A stretch of DNA of 64,000 nucleotides, from positions 372,001 through 436,000 of the forward strand of contig NZ_SSNI01000001.1 in NCBI RefSeq assembly GCF_010015475.1. The letters are read 5' to 3'. This document shows, one piece after another, positions 8,405-16,476 of this stretch. The stretch's first letter is position 1. Every line of letters starts with the position of its first letter. Both the position numbers and the translations under genes were made by a program. Under the pieces are notes generated by a model. It saw only the letters and a list, made by a program, of their open reading frames with translations, did not search any database and was not told where the DNA came from. This stretch comes from Pontibacter pamirensis. Lineage in GTDB: Bacteria > Bacteroidota > Bacteroidia > Cytophagales > Hymenobacteraceae.

Positions 8405-9044
8405 CAATCAGGAACAGGACTAAAGCTTTAGGGCCGTGGGCGCCCATCACCAGCGTCTTCTCTATGTCGGCTGTCCGGCTTGGCCCACTCACCATCGAAA
8501 CCATAGATGGGAAGTTATTATCTTTATACTTGTTGCGGATACGTTGCAGCGCGTCCTTTATGTCGGGCACCAACTGGCTTGCCTGTGCCACCACCAGGTG
8601 AGTAGAAGGGTAGATGCTCAACCTACGGCCCCCGGCATTGGCAGAGCTTACTAAGATGCTGCCTGTGCGCGTAATCAGCGACTCACAGGTAGTCAGGCTA
8701 GCCTCTGCGTCTTTTACAAAGGTTTCCTCGTTGTCGCTGAACTCAATGCCCGCATGCGCCAGGGCATTTTGCAGGTTACGCTCCCACACGTAGAGGTGCT
8801 GGAGGTTTTGCTCTTTCTTGTAGATGTAGAGCTGGTCAAAAAAATCCTCCTGGTTCTCGCAATACACAAACTTGCCGCTGTTGCGGATAAAATTCTGTGC
8901 AAAAACAATGGACATATCTTCTACAGGCACTACCGGGTGAAGCGGAGAAGTGAAGTCAGGGGTAGGAGGCAGAAAAGGCGCCGACTTAGCCAGCGCCTCT
9001 CTTACTCTTCTTAATACTATTTCTTTTGATTTAGCTTCGTACAT
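8388..9044 (-). CDS. LUD domain protein (LutC/YkgG family)
   Basis: A 218-residue cytosolic protein with the LUD fold. The marks are T-R-T-G-S-I-L-V-S-S-A (about residues 123-133), S-I-Y-P-S-T-H-L-V-V-A and the C-terminal S-G-P-S-R-T-A-D-I-E-K-T-L-V-M-G-A-H-G-P. These are shared with LutC, the subunit of the lactate utilisation complex LutABC. No lutA or lutB genes are nearby, and Bacteroidota often carry this stand-alone copy directly after ftsH, so a lactate role is uncertain here. ATG at 9042-9044 is chosen, 11 bp after the ftsH stop; a TTG at 9059 would overlap ftsH by 4 bp. Confidence 0.8.
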   Translation of the reverse strand: MYEAKSKEIVLRRVREALAKSAPFLPPTPDFTSPLHPVVPVEDMSIVFAQNFIRNSGKFVYCENQEDFFDQLYIYKKEQNLQHLYVWERNLQNALAHAGIEFSDNEETFVKDAEASLTTCESLITRTGSILVSSANAGGRRLSIYPSTHLVVAQASQLVPDIKDALQRIRNKYKDNNFPSMVSMVSGPSRTADIEKTLVMGAHGPKALVLFLIDDLPN

Positions 9045-9055
9045 GCCTGTTTTTA

Positions 9056-11191
9056 TCAAGCAGTTTTTGAACTTATAGACTCATCTTGGTCAGCTGGGGT
9101 GCCGCCATCCAACGGCGTGCCTGGCACCCGGCCTTCGCTTTGCTCAGGGTGTTGTGTAAGGCCTTGCTCTACAGGGATAGTGGCGTGTGGCTCTACTTCG
9201 CTTTTTGTTTTACTGCGATCAGTACCAGCAGTGTGCGCCTGGTAAGCAGTAAGTGCATCAAACGGACGCGGACCTACTAAGCGCTCCAGATCGCTCTGGA
9301 ACAGAATCTCTTTTGCCAGTAGCTCCTGCGATACAATCTCCAGTTCATGGCTCTTATCAGTAAGCAGCTTCTTAGTACGATCATAAGCATCCTGAATAAT
9401 AATGCGGACCTCTTCGTCTATTGTCTGGGCTGTGGCTTCAGAGTATGGCTTATTAAATGAGTATTCTGAGTTCTGCTTCGAGTCATAGAACGAGACGTTG
9501 CCGATCTTCTTGTTCATACCGTACATCGTCACAATGCTGTAGGCCATCTTCGTAATGCGCTCCAAATCGCTTAGTGCACCAGTCGAGATTTTGCCGAATA
9601 TGATTTCCTCGGCAGCACGTCCGCCTAAGGCCATACACATTTCGTCAATAAGCTGCTCTGTGGTATACAGGAACTGCTCTTTCGGAAGGTACTGGGCATA
9701 ACCCAAGGCAGCAACACCACGCGGCACAATACTTACTTTTACCAATGGGTCTGCGTGCTCCAGGAACCAACCAGCAATGGCGTGGCCAGCCTCATGGTAT
9801 GCTACAATCTTCTTCTCTTCCGGAGAGATGATCTTGTTCTTCTTCTCTAAACCACCAATTACACGGTCAATCGCATCGTTAAAGTCCTGCTGGTCTACCG
9901 CTTTTTTGTTACGGCGAGCAGCAATCAGGGCTGCCTCGTTACAAACGTTCGCAATTTCGGCACCGGCAAAACCTGGTGTCTGAGCGGCCAGTTTGCGGGC
10001 ATCTACGTCAGTACCGAGTGTCAGTGGCTTCAGGTGTACGTCAAAGATTTCTGTACGGCCGTTAATGTCCGGTTTGTCAATACTCACCTGGCGGTCAAAA
10101 CGACCCGGGCGAAGTAAGGCAGAGTCCAGTGTATCAGGTCGGTTTGTAGCGGCCAGTATAATAACTCCTGAGTCCGTCGCGAAACCATCCATCTCTACTA
10201 AAAGGGAGTTCAGTGTGTTCTCACGCTCATCGTTACCGCCTGGTGTGGCCCCACGGCTACGGTGGCGGCCAATCGCGTCAATCTCATCAATAAAGATGAT
10301 ACAAGGCGCTTTTGCTTTTGCCTGCTTAAAGAGGTCACGCACACGTGCGGCACCCACACCCACAAACATTTCCACAAAGTCAGAACCAGACAGGGAGAAA
10401 AATGGAACGTCGGCCTCACCTGCTACGGCTTTCGCCAATAGGGTTTTACCTGTTCCCGGAGGGCCTACCAGCAAAGCGCCTTTTGGTATTTTACCACCTA
10501 ACACAGTGAATTTGGAAGGATTCTTCAGGAATTCTACGATCTCCTGTACTTCTTCTTTTGCTTCTTCCAGGCCAGCTACGTCTTTAAACGTAATCTTCAC
10601 CTTGTTTTCTGCATCGAAGAGCGCAGCCTTAGATTTGCCGATGTTAAAGATCTGGCCACCTGCGCCACCGGTAGTTACACGGCGCATCAGGAACCAAAAA
10701 CCGAACACAAGCAGTATCAGGAAGCCCCACTGCAGGAAGAAATCAGCAAAGCCGGTGCGTGATTCCGGGTTTACCGGTACCCGCTCGTCGCGCCGAAGGT
10801 TCTCCTGAAGCTGATCAAGGTCTTCCTTGAAAATCTCGGCTGAGATAACCTGGAAGTGGTATTGCGGGCCCTGCTCCATAGAGAAGGCACCACGGTCGTT
10901 TAACTCCGTCTTATACTTTTCATTCTGCAGCGCCTCTTCTTCCAGATAAACTTCTACAGTCTTGCCATTCACAACGGTAAGCTTGCGAACGTCGCCGCTC
11001 AGCAGCATTTCTTCAAACTCCTGCTGTGTTGTTTCAATAGAGGAGTTGCTTTTGTTCAGATAAGTTAACCCAAAGATTAGCAGAATCAGCACAGCCAGCA
11101 TCCACAACTGCATGGTTGGGCGTGGGGGCGTATTCGGGATCATCGGCTTTTTCTTCTTATTGTTGTTGCCTTTATTATTATTTTCTGCCAT
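9056..11191 (-). CDS. ftsH: ATP-dependent zinc metalloprotease FtsH
   Basis: A 711-residue membrane-anchored AAA+ protease. Two N-terminal membrane helices (about 28-45 and 151-170) flank a periplasmic domain. The AAA domain has Walker A G-P-P-G-T-G-K-T (243-250), Walker B I-I-F-I-D-E-I-D (298-305) and the second region of homology near A-T-N-R-P-D (348-353). The protease has H-E-A-G-H (466-470) and a downstream Asp in the L-S-D-L-E-R region as third zinc ligand. It degrades misfolded membrane proteins and regulatory substrates. The last 45 or so residues are a low-complexity tail rich in Pro, Gln and Glu; part of it is encoded by a REP-like sequence. It is downstream of rsfS (68-bp gap) and upstream of the LUD and lpxH genes. 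Confidence 0.97.
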   Translation of the reverse strand: MAENNNKGNNNKKKKPMIPNTPPRPTMQLWMLAVLILLIFGLTYLNKSNSSIETTQQEFEEMLLSGDVRKLTVVNGKTVEVYLEEEALQNEKYKTELNDRGAFSMEQGPQYHFQVISAEIFKEDLDQLQENLRRDERVPVNPESRTGFADFFLQWGFLILLVFGFWFLMRRVTTGGAGGQIFNIGKSKAALFDAENKVKITFKDVAGLEEAKEEVQEIVEFLKNPSKFTVLGGKIPKGALLVGPPGTGKTLLAKAVAGEADVPFFSLSGSDFVEMFVGVGAARVRDLFKQAKAKAPCIIFIDEIDAIGRHRSRGATPGGNDERENTLNSLLVEMDGFATDSGVIILAATNRPDTLDSALLRPGRFDRQVSIDKPDINGRTEIFDVHLKPLTLGTDVDARKLAAQTPGFAGAEIANVCNEAALIAARRNKKAVDQQDFNDAIDRVIGGLEKKNKIISPEEKKIVAYHEAGHAIAGWFLEHADPLVKVSIVPRGVAALGYAQYLPKEQFLYTTEQLIDEMCMALGGRAAEEIIFGKISTGALSDLERITKMAYSIVTMYGMNKKIGNVSFYDSKQNSEYSFNKPYSEATAQTIDEEVRIIIQDAYDRTKKLLTDKSHELEIVSQELLAKEILFQSDLERLVGPRPFDALTAYQAHTAGTDRSKTKSEVEPHATIPVEQGLTQHPEQSEGRVPGTPLDGGTPADQDESISSKTA
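9131..9152 (-). repeat. REP-like word inside the ftsH 3' end
   Basis: On the minus strand the coding sequence reads CACCCTGAGCAAAGCGAAGG, encoding H-P-E-Q-S-E-G. It resembles the widespread intergenic repeat CCCTGAGCGAAGTCGAAGG, known from memory. It lies in the non-conserved C-terminal tail of FtsH. Only one copy was recognised in the window, so this is a resemblance, not a proven repeat family member. Confidence 0.3.
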
Positions 11192-11259
11192 TGATATTAG
11201 AATTCAAATACAAGTAAAACACAGGCCTGCACTAATTGTTTAGCCAGGGGTGTGCATGT

Positions 11260-11634
11260 TTAGACAGACGCTACCTGCTCTATTTTGGCATCGCCCCAAA
11301 GCTCTTCCAAAGCATAAAATTGACGTTTGTCTTTTAAGAAAATATGTGCTACTACATCTACGTAATCCAGCAACACCCACTCATTGTTCGTGCGGCCTTC
11401 ACTTTGCCACGGGTTTTGCCTTACGGCTTTAAACACTTCTTCCTCTATGGAGGAGGCAATGGCGTCAATTTGTGTATCGGAGTTTGCGGATGCTATTACG
11501 AAATAATCGGATACAGCGTTTTTAAGCGATTTGAGGTTTATGATAACGATATCGGTGGCCTTCTTTTCCTGCATTCCCTTCACTACAAGCTCTGCCAAAA
11601 TGTCTGAAGTAGCCTCAACCTTGGTTTCTTTCAT
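11260..11634 (-). CDS. rsfS: Ribosomal silencing factor RsfS
   Basis: A 124-residue RsfS/Iojap protein. The family core is visible: D-I-V-I-I-N-L-K (residues about 28-35), S-D-Y-F-V-I-A-S-A-N-S-D-T-Q (42-55), and the C-terminal E-W-V-L-L-D-Y-V-D-V-V-A-H-I-F. RsfS binds ribosomal protein uL14 and blocks subunit joining when nutrients are scarce. The length is usual for the family (105-130). The ATG is preceded by a TACTTTTG -7 box on the minus strand (11658-11665). It heads the rsfS-ftsH-LUD-lpxH operon and is divergent from birA with only 50 bp between start codons. Confidence 0.95.
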   Translation of the reverse strand: MKETKVEATSDILAELVVKGMQEKKATDIVIINLKSLKNAVSDYFVIASANSDTQIDAIASSIEEEVFKAVRQNPWQSEGRTNNEWVLLDYVDVVAHIFLKDKRQFYALEELWGDAKIEQVASV

Positions 11635-11644
11635 TATTGCTCTA

Positions 11645-11652
11645 TAAATTTG
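11645..11652 (+). promoter_or_regulatory. Candidate -7 box for birA
   Basis: TAAATTTG matches TAnnTTTG and lies 33 bp before the birA ATG. The predicted start near 11659 falls inside the -7 box of the divergent rsfS promoter, so the two promoters overlap. Confidence 0.45.
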
Positions 11653-11657
11653 ATCTA

Positions 11658-11665
11658 CAAAAGTA
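11658..11665 (-). promoter_or_regulatory. Candidate -7 box for rsfS
   Basis: The minus strand reads TACTTTTG, a TAnnTTTG match 23 bp before the rsfS ATG. It faces the birA -7 box at 11645-11652, only 5 bp away. Confidence 0.45.
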
Positions 11666-11684
11666 CTAATTATACCTTAATTTT

Positions 11685-12434
11685 ATGTTGCCTCATACGC
11701 TGTTTATAGGTCAGCAGCTTTATTTTCTGCCGGTTTGTGAATCTACTAACTCAGAGGCCCAACAGCTTCTTATCAAAAATGAAGCCACAGAGGGCTGCAC
11801 CGTCATTACGCACCAACAAACCAAGGGGCGCGGGCAGCGCGGCAACTCCTGGCAGGCCGAACCAGGTAAAAACGTGACGCTCTCGGTTATATTGTCACCC
11901 TCGTTTCTGGCTGCGAGGCAGCAATTTTACCTAAACATAGCTGTGTCGTTGGCTGTGCATGATCTGCTGCACGAACAGGGGCTGCACGAGGCACAGGTAA
12001 AGTGGCCAAACGATTTATTTTATGAAGGTAAGAAACTTGGCGGGATTCTGATAGAAAACACCATAAATAGCTACACACTGCAACACAGTATCGTTGGGAT
12101 TGGTTTAAACGTGAACCAGTTACATTTTGACTATACAACGGCAACTTCTATGCGTAACGCAACAGGTGGCGCTTTCGACGTAGAAAAAGTAGCTATGAGG
12201 CTGCTGGAGTTGCTAGAGAAGCGCTACCTCGAACTGCGGAGCGGCAAAACCGGCAAACAAAGGCATGAATACCTGCAGGCGCTGTACCGCTACCAGGAAT
12301 TACACCCATTTTTAGTTGATGACCAGCAGGTCGAGGGGCAGATTGTAGGTGTAAATGAAAATGGCTGCCTGGCGGTGGAGATAGACAAGAAGTTGCGCTA
12401 CTTCGCCTTTAAGGAGATAAGTTATATTATCTGA
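11685..12434 (+). CDS. birA: Biotin-[acetyl-CoA-carboxylase] ligase
   Basis: A 249-residue biotin protein ligase without an N-terminal DNA-binding domain, so it should act only as an enzyme. The BPL catalytic domain shows C-E-S-T-N-S-E-A (residues about 18-25), then the biotinyl-AMP loop variant T-K-G-R-G-Q-R-G-N-S-W, then V-K-W-P-N-D-L-F-Y and K-L-G-G-I-L-I-E-N. I-V-G-I-G-L-N-V-N-Q follows. The C-terminal 45 residues form the small BPL_C beta-barrel. It attaches biotin to the carboxyl carrier protein of acetyl-CoA carboxylase. It is alone on its strand and divergent from rsfS. Confidence 0.93.
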   Translation: MLPHTLFIGQQLYFLPVCESTNSEAQQLLIKNEATEGCTVITHQQTKGRGQRGNSWQAEPGKNVTLSVILSPSFLAARQQFYLNIAVSLAVHDLLHEQGLHEAQVKWPNDLFYEGKKLGGILIENTINSYTLQHSIVGIGLNVNQLHFDYTTATSMRNATGGAFDVEKVAMRLLELLEKRYLELRSGKTGKQRHEYLQALYRYQELHPFLVDDQQVEGQIVGVNENGCLAVEIDKKLRYFAFKEISYII

Positions 12435-12570
12435 TGTAGGTCTTAACTGTATGCACTTTATATAAATCTTAGATTTTTTTAGAAACAATCAAGGGTAAGC
12501 CGGATGTAAAGAAGGAAAGGGCATGAAAATTGATGTTGATGAATTAGATAAAAGTGCCCCATAACGTTTG

Positions 12571-12607
12571 AAAGGATGTAAAATTGAGTGAGTGTTTACA
12601 TCTTTTT
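12571..12607 (+). terminator. Hairpin with T-run after birA
   Basis: AAAGGATGTAAA (12571-12582) pairs with TTTACATCTTTT (12595-12606) with one G-T pair, loop 12 nt, followed by T. It lies 137 bp after birA and upstream of the next promoter, so it may end the birA transcript. AT-rich, so only moderate. Confidence 0.4.
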
Positions 12608-12649
12608 CGCATTATTTAAAAAGGTTACATTTATTTAAGGATTTTAAGC

Positions 12650-12657
12650 TATATTTG
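12650..12657 (+). promoter_or_regulatory. Candidate -7 box of the T9SS cargo gene
   Basis: TATATTTG, a full TAnnTTTG match, 46 bp before the ATG at 12703. It lies downstream of the earlier in-frame start at 12592 and therefore argues for one of the later starts. Confidence 0.4.
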
Positions 12658-12702
12658 ATGTGTGTAGCCAAATCAGTGGTTTTACAAATAATGGGATTGT
12701 CT

Positions 12703-13299
12703 ATGAGAATTTTTACAAAAATAGCATTAGTCGTTACACTCATTTCCTCGCACTTGCTGAGCTTTGCAGGAACTGCTGTAATTAACAATAAAGGGGTGGA
12801 CCCAATCAAGAAAGGAACCGGTGTTGTCTGGAAACTTATGCCTGCTAGCGGAGGGGGAGAACTTGTTGTGTCGGCCAATAACTCACGTCCTGCTTTTGTA
12901 ATTAATCCTGAGAAGCATACGTGTTCTAAAATATATGCTTCTGCCGTAAGCCAGGTATTTCACACCGTTGAGGCTAAAGCAGATAAGGCGGTTTATACTA
13001 ATATTACGTTGGCTGCTATTGCGCCTGGCAAGGAAATCAAGCCGGTGCCTTCTATCAATGCTTACCCGAACCCGTCGCGTGGCAACGTTACGCTGGCACT
13101 GAACCTGCCGGGCAACAACACTTACAAAATTCGTATTTCAAACACCATTGGCCGTGTGATAAGAGTACATGAGCTAGGGCCGGCCGAAAAAATGGATTTA
13201 GCCCTGGATTTGAGCAGCTACCCTTCAGGCGTTTACTTCTACAGCCTGCTGGTGAACGACAAGACAGTGGAAACAAAGCGCCTGGTATTGCAGAAATAA
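12703..13299 (+). CDS. Small secreted protein with type IX sorting domain
   Basis: A 198-residue protein. A signal peptide (R-I-F-T-K then a hydrophobic core ending S-F-A-G, about residue 22) is followed by about 95 residues of no recognised family. The C-terminal T9SS type A sorting domain begins at about residue 118: N-A-Y-P-N-P-S-R-G-N-V, then I-R-I-S-N-T-I-G-R-V and S-G-V-Y-F-Y-S-L-L-V-N-D, ending K-R-L-V-L-Q-K. Such domains direct proteins through the outer membrane by the Por/T9SS machinery. ATG at 12703 begins a proper signal peptide; ATG at 12691 is also possible, and the frame stays open further upstream. The cargo part is very small. Its function is unknown. A strong terminator follows. 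Confidence 0.85.
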   Translation: MRIFTKIALVVTLISSHLLSFAGTAVINNKGVDPIKKGTGVVWKLMPASGGGELVVSANNSRPAFVINPEKHTCSKIYASAVSQVFHTVEAKADKAVYTNITLAAIAPGKEIKPVPSINAYPNPSRGNVTLALNLPGNNTYKIRISNTIGRVIRVHELGPAEKMDLALDLSSYPSGVYFYSLLVNDKTVETKRLVLQK

Positions 13300-13325
13300 G
13301 TTCTTACAAAACCGCATAATAACAG

Positions 13326-13355
13326 AAAGCCGACCAATTGGTCGGCTTTTTCTTT
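13326..13355 (+). terminator. Intrinsic terminator of the T9SS cargo gene
   Basis: AAAGCCGACCAA pairs perfectly with TTGGTCGGCTTT (13326-13337 and 13338-13349), followed by TTCTTT. It begins 27 bp after the stop codon. Confidence 0.85.
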
Positions 13356-13424
13356 ATAAACATCTAATAATTACGCAGCCACTAAACATTATTTATTATT
13401 TTCGGGGCTGAATTAACTATCACT

Positions 13425-16376
13425 ATGACCGATTATCGAAAGATAAATAATATTGTGGGCTGGGTCGTGTTTTTTATCGCGACCACAGTGTATGTGCTGA
13501 CGCTGGAGCCAACAGCTAGTTTCTGGGACGCTGGTGAGTTTATTGCCAGTTCATATAAGCTTTTGGTGCCACACCCACCCGGAGCGCCTTTCTACCTGCT
13601 GGTGGGGCGCATGTTCTCTTTGTTTGCCTCTGAACCTGCACAAGTAGCATGGTGGGTAAACCTGTTGTCGGCCCTTTGCAGCTCCTTCACGGTGCTGTTC
13701 CTGTTCTGGACCATCACCATACTGGCGCGCAAACTCCTGATAAAAGAAGGTGCTGTGCCTACCAAAGGCAACCTGCTGCTGATTATGGGCAGTGGTGCGG
13801 TGGGAGCGCTGGCCTATACTTTCTCTGACTCGGCCTGGTTCTCAGCAGTGGAGGCAGAGGTATACGCCATGTCCTCGTTCTTTACGGCTATCGTGTTCTG
13901 GGCTATCCTGCGCTGGGAGGCGAAGGTAGGGGAGGCGTATTCAGATAAATGGCTTATCCTTATTGCGTACCTTGTGGGGCTCTCCATTGGCGCGCACTTG
14001 CTAAACCTGGTAACTATTCCGGCGCTGGGCTTTATCTATTACTTCCGCCTCTATAAGCCAACCTTCTGGGGCGGCGTTATCGCTTTTGCCATCAGTGCTG
14101 TCATAGTAGTGGCTATACTGTGGGGTATAATTCCTGGGCTACCAACTGTAGCAGGTAACTTTGAGGTGTTTTTCGTGAACAACTTCGGGCTTCCTTTTGG
14201 CTCCGGTTTGATTGTTTTTGTTGTGCTGCTCGTCGCGGCCATTATTTTTGGGTTGCGCTACTCTATCAAGCATACCAACCGCGTGCTGAACACGGCGCTA
14301 CTTTGCTTTGTGTTTGTGCTGATTGGGTACTCCTCCTATATGATGATTCCAATCCGCTCTTCTTATAACCCGACCATTGACGAAAATGACCCGGATGACA
14401 TTCTGTCTTTTGTCGCTTACCTGAAGCGTGAGCAGTATGGGGACCGTCCGCTGCTGTATGGCCCGCAATATAACGCGCAGCCAGTGTCGCAGGAAGAAGG
14501 TGCGATGCGCTACAGAAGAGGAGAAGATAAATATTTGCCAACCACTCCTAAAATAGAGCCGGTTTACGACAGTAAAGACAAAACGCTGCTGCCCCGGATA
14601 TACAGTGACCAGCCGCAACATATAGATGCCTATAAGAAGTGGGTGGACATTCGGGAAGGGCAGGCGCCTACCTTTGGGCAGAACCTGAGCTTTCTGATGC
14701 GTTACCAGCTGGGTTTTATGTACTGGCGCTATTTTCTGTGGAACTTTGTTGGCCGTGAGAGCGACGTGCAGAATGCGGGAGTGCTGTGGCCTTTTGAAAG
14801 CGATCCGAATGCACCGGAACGCATACTGGACAGCGCGGCCCGCAACAGCTTTTACATGCTGCCTCTGTTGCTGGGTATACTCGGTTTAGTTTACCAGGTG
14901 CGAAAGGATGAGCGAAATGCTTTTGTTATAGGGCTTCTGTTCTTCTTTACGGGTATAGCCATTGCACTCTACTTAAACCAGCCGCCGGTAGAGCCGCGTG
15001 AGCGGGATTACACCTTTGCCGGGTCATTTTATGCTTTCAGCATCTGGATAGGGCTTGGCGTGATGGGGCTGGCAGACTTATTGGGCAAAGGGCTAAAAAA
15101 CACGCAGACACGTGCCGCTGTCGCCACAGTAATAGGATTGGCAATTCCTGGAATTATGGCGGTTGAGGGATGGGACGACCATGACCGATCTGACCGTTAC
15201 CATTCTGTTGACTCGGCTAAAAACCTGCTTGACTCCGTAGCTCCGAACGGTATTCTGTTTACTAACGGTGACAACGATACCTTCCCGCTGTGGTATGCGC
15301 AGGAAGTGGAAGGATATCGTACTGATGTGCGGGTTGCCGTGCTTAGCTACCTGAACACGGATTGGTACATTGACCAGATGAAGCGCCAGTCATACCTATC
15401 GGACCCATGGCCGCTTACGCTGGAAAACGAGAACTACCGCCAGGGCACCAACGACTACCTGCCCTACGTAGAGCGTGAACAGGTGGCAGCCGGCATTGAC
15501 CTGGCACAGTACATCAGCCTGGTGAAGCAGAACCACCCGGCCCTGCAGGTGCAGTATGGGCAGGGTACTACGCTGCTCACTATGCCTACTAAGAACTTTA
15601 TCCTGAATGTAGATCAGGATAAAGTGCGGCAGATGGGCTTTGTAGCAGATGAAAAGGAAGGTGAAATTGTGGACCGCATGCAGTGGACCATCAATAAGTC
15701 GTTACTGGAGAAGAAACACTTGGTGATGCTGGACCTGCTGGCTACAAATAACTGGGAGCGGCCAATCTATTTTTCATCAACGGTGAACAGCGCAGATTTT
15801 ATGGGGCTGTCAGATTATTTTCAGTTAGAAGGCTTGGCTTATCGCGTGGTTCCTGTAAAGTCAAACAACGAAGAGCAGGGCTTTGTGAACAAGGAGGTGA
15901 TGTTTGAGAACATGATGAAGGAGTTCAAGTTCCGTAACTTTGATGACCCGGACATCTTCTACGATGAGAACTATTACCGCTTCTCAGCCAATGCCCGCGA
16001 CAAATTTGCCCGTCTGGCATCTGCTTATTTAGAAGATGGTAACACCGCCCGCGCAAAAAAAGTTGTGGACTATGCTTTCACGGTGTTGCCAGGCAGCACA
16101 GTGCCTTATGACTACTACACACCGCAGTTTATTCCAATTTATGATGCCATAGGAGAACCGGAGAAGGCGGAGCAACTACTTAACGAGATGGCGCAGGATT
16201 CGCAGAAAGCCCTGGACTACTTTTTTGAGAAAGGTGCGCTCTTTGATACCGAGATCCAGACAAACATGGTTGTTCTGCAGCAACTCATAGGAGCTGCCGA
16301 AAGCATAGGCATGCAGGACCGGGCAGCGCAACTGCAGCAGCAGTTTATGCAATACCTGCAGCGTATGCGCCGCTAA
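13425..16376 (+). CDS. DUF2723 membrane protein, putative O-mannosyltransferase-like GT-C enzyme
   Basis: A 983-residue protein whose first 500 or so residues hold about ten membrane helices. The first luminal loop has E-P-T-A-S-F-W-D-A-G-E-F-I-A (residues 28-41), with the Asp-Glu pair typical of GT-C enzymes. P-H-P-P-G-A-P-F-Y follows, the DUF2723 signature. A large soluble C-terminal part (from about 590) begins after a second helix group and has N-G-D-N-D-T-F-P-L-W-Y, then helical TPR-like repeats near the end. Human TMEM260, which also has DUF2723, is an O-mannosyltransferase. Bacteroidota do O-glycosylate secreted proteins, so a lipid-sugar to protein transfer role is reasonable but inferred. 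Terminators bracket it, so it is monocistronic. Confidence 0.85.
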   Translation: MTDYRKINNIVGWVVFFIATTVYVLTLEPTASFWDAGEFIASSYKLLVPHPPGAPFYLLVGRMFSLFASEPAQVAWWVNLLSALCSSFTVLFLFWTITILARKLLIKEGAVPTKGNLLLIMGSGAVGALAYTFSDSAWFSAVEAEVYAMSSFFTAIVFWAILRWEAKVGEAYSDKWLILIAYLVGLSIGAHLLNLVTIPALGFIYYFRLYKPTFWGGVIAFAISAVIVVAILWGIIPGLPTVAGNFEVFFVNNFGLPFGSGLIVFVVLLVAAIIFGLRYSIKHTNRVLNTALLCFVFVLIGYSSYMMIPIRSSYNPTIDENDPDDILSFVAYLKREQYGDRPLLYGPQYNAQPVSQEEGAMRYRRGEDKYLPTTPKIEPVYDSKDKTLLPRIYSDQPQHIDAYKKWVDIREGQAPTFGQNLSFLMRYQLGFMYWRYFLWNFVGRESDVQNAGVLWPFESDPNAPERILDSAARNSFYMLPLLLGILGLVYQVRKDERNAFVIGLLFFFTGIAIALYLNQPPVEPRERDYTFAGSFYAFSIWIGLGVMGLADLLGKGLKNTQTRAAVATVIGLAIPGIMAVEGWDDHDRSDRYHSVDSAKNLLDSVAPNGILFTNGDNDTFPLWYAQEVEGYRTDVRVAVLSYLNTDWYIDQMKRQSYLSDPWPLTLENENYRQGTNDYLPYVEREQVAAGIDLAQYISLVKQNHPALQVQYGQGTTLLTMPTKNFILNVDQDKVRQMGFVADEKEGEIVDRMQWTINKSLLEKKHLVMLDLLATNNWERPIYFSSTVNSADFMGLSDYFQLEGLAYRVVPVKSNNEEQGFVNKEVMFENMMKEFKFRNFDDPDIFYDENYYRFSANARDKFARLASAYLEDGNTARAKKVVDYAFTVLPGSTVPYDYYTPQFIPIYDAIGEPEKAEQLLNEMAQDSQKALDYFFEKGALFDTEIQTNMVVLQQLIGAAESIGMQDRAAQLQQQFMQYLQRMRR

Positions 16377-16401
16377 ACAAAATAGATGCAGATACAGTAA
16401 T

Positions 16402-16440
16402 AAAAAGGCCGAATCGTCTCCTTGCGATTCGGCCTTTTTA
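16402..16440 (+). terminator. Intrinsic terminator of the DUF2723 gene
   Basis: A perfect 15-bp stem (16402-16416 with 16425-16439) carrying GGCCGAATCG, with an 8-nt loop and a closing run of T. It starts 26 bp after the stop codon. Confidence 0.9.
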
Positions 16441-16476
16441 TATATTAGGTAGACATTAAGAAAAGCTTCGTTATTG

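Noticed and set aside
9993..10808. 271-residue open frame on the plus strand
   Set aside because: It is fully antisense to ftsH and rich in Ser/Arg/Pro, a typical shadow of a well-conserved gene.
12523..12564. 13-codon ORF (M-K-I-D-V-D-E-L-D-K-S-A-P) with a purine-rich AAGGAAAGG before it
   Set aside because: Too short to judge, and the candidate promoter of the next gene lies downstream of it, so it is not a leader peptide of that gene.
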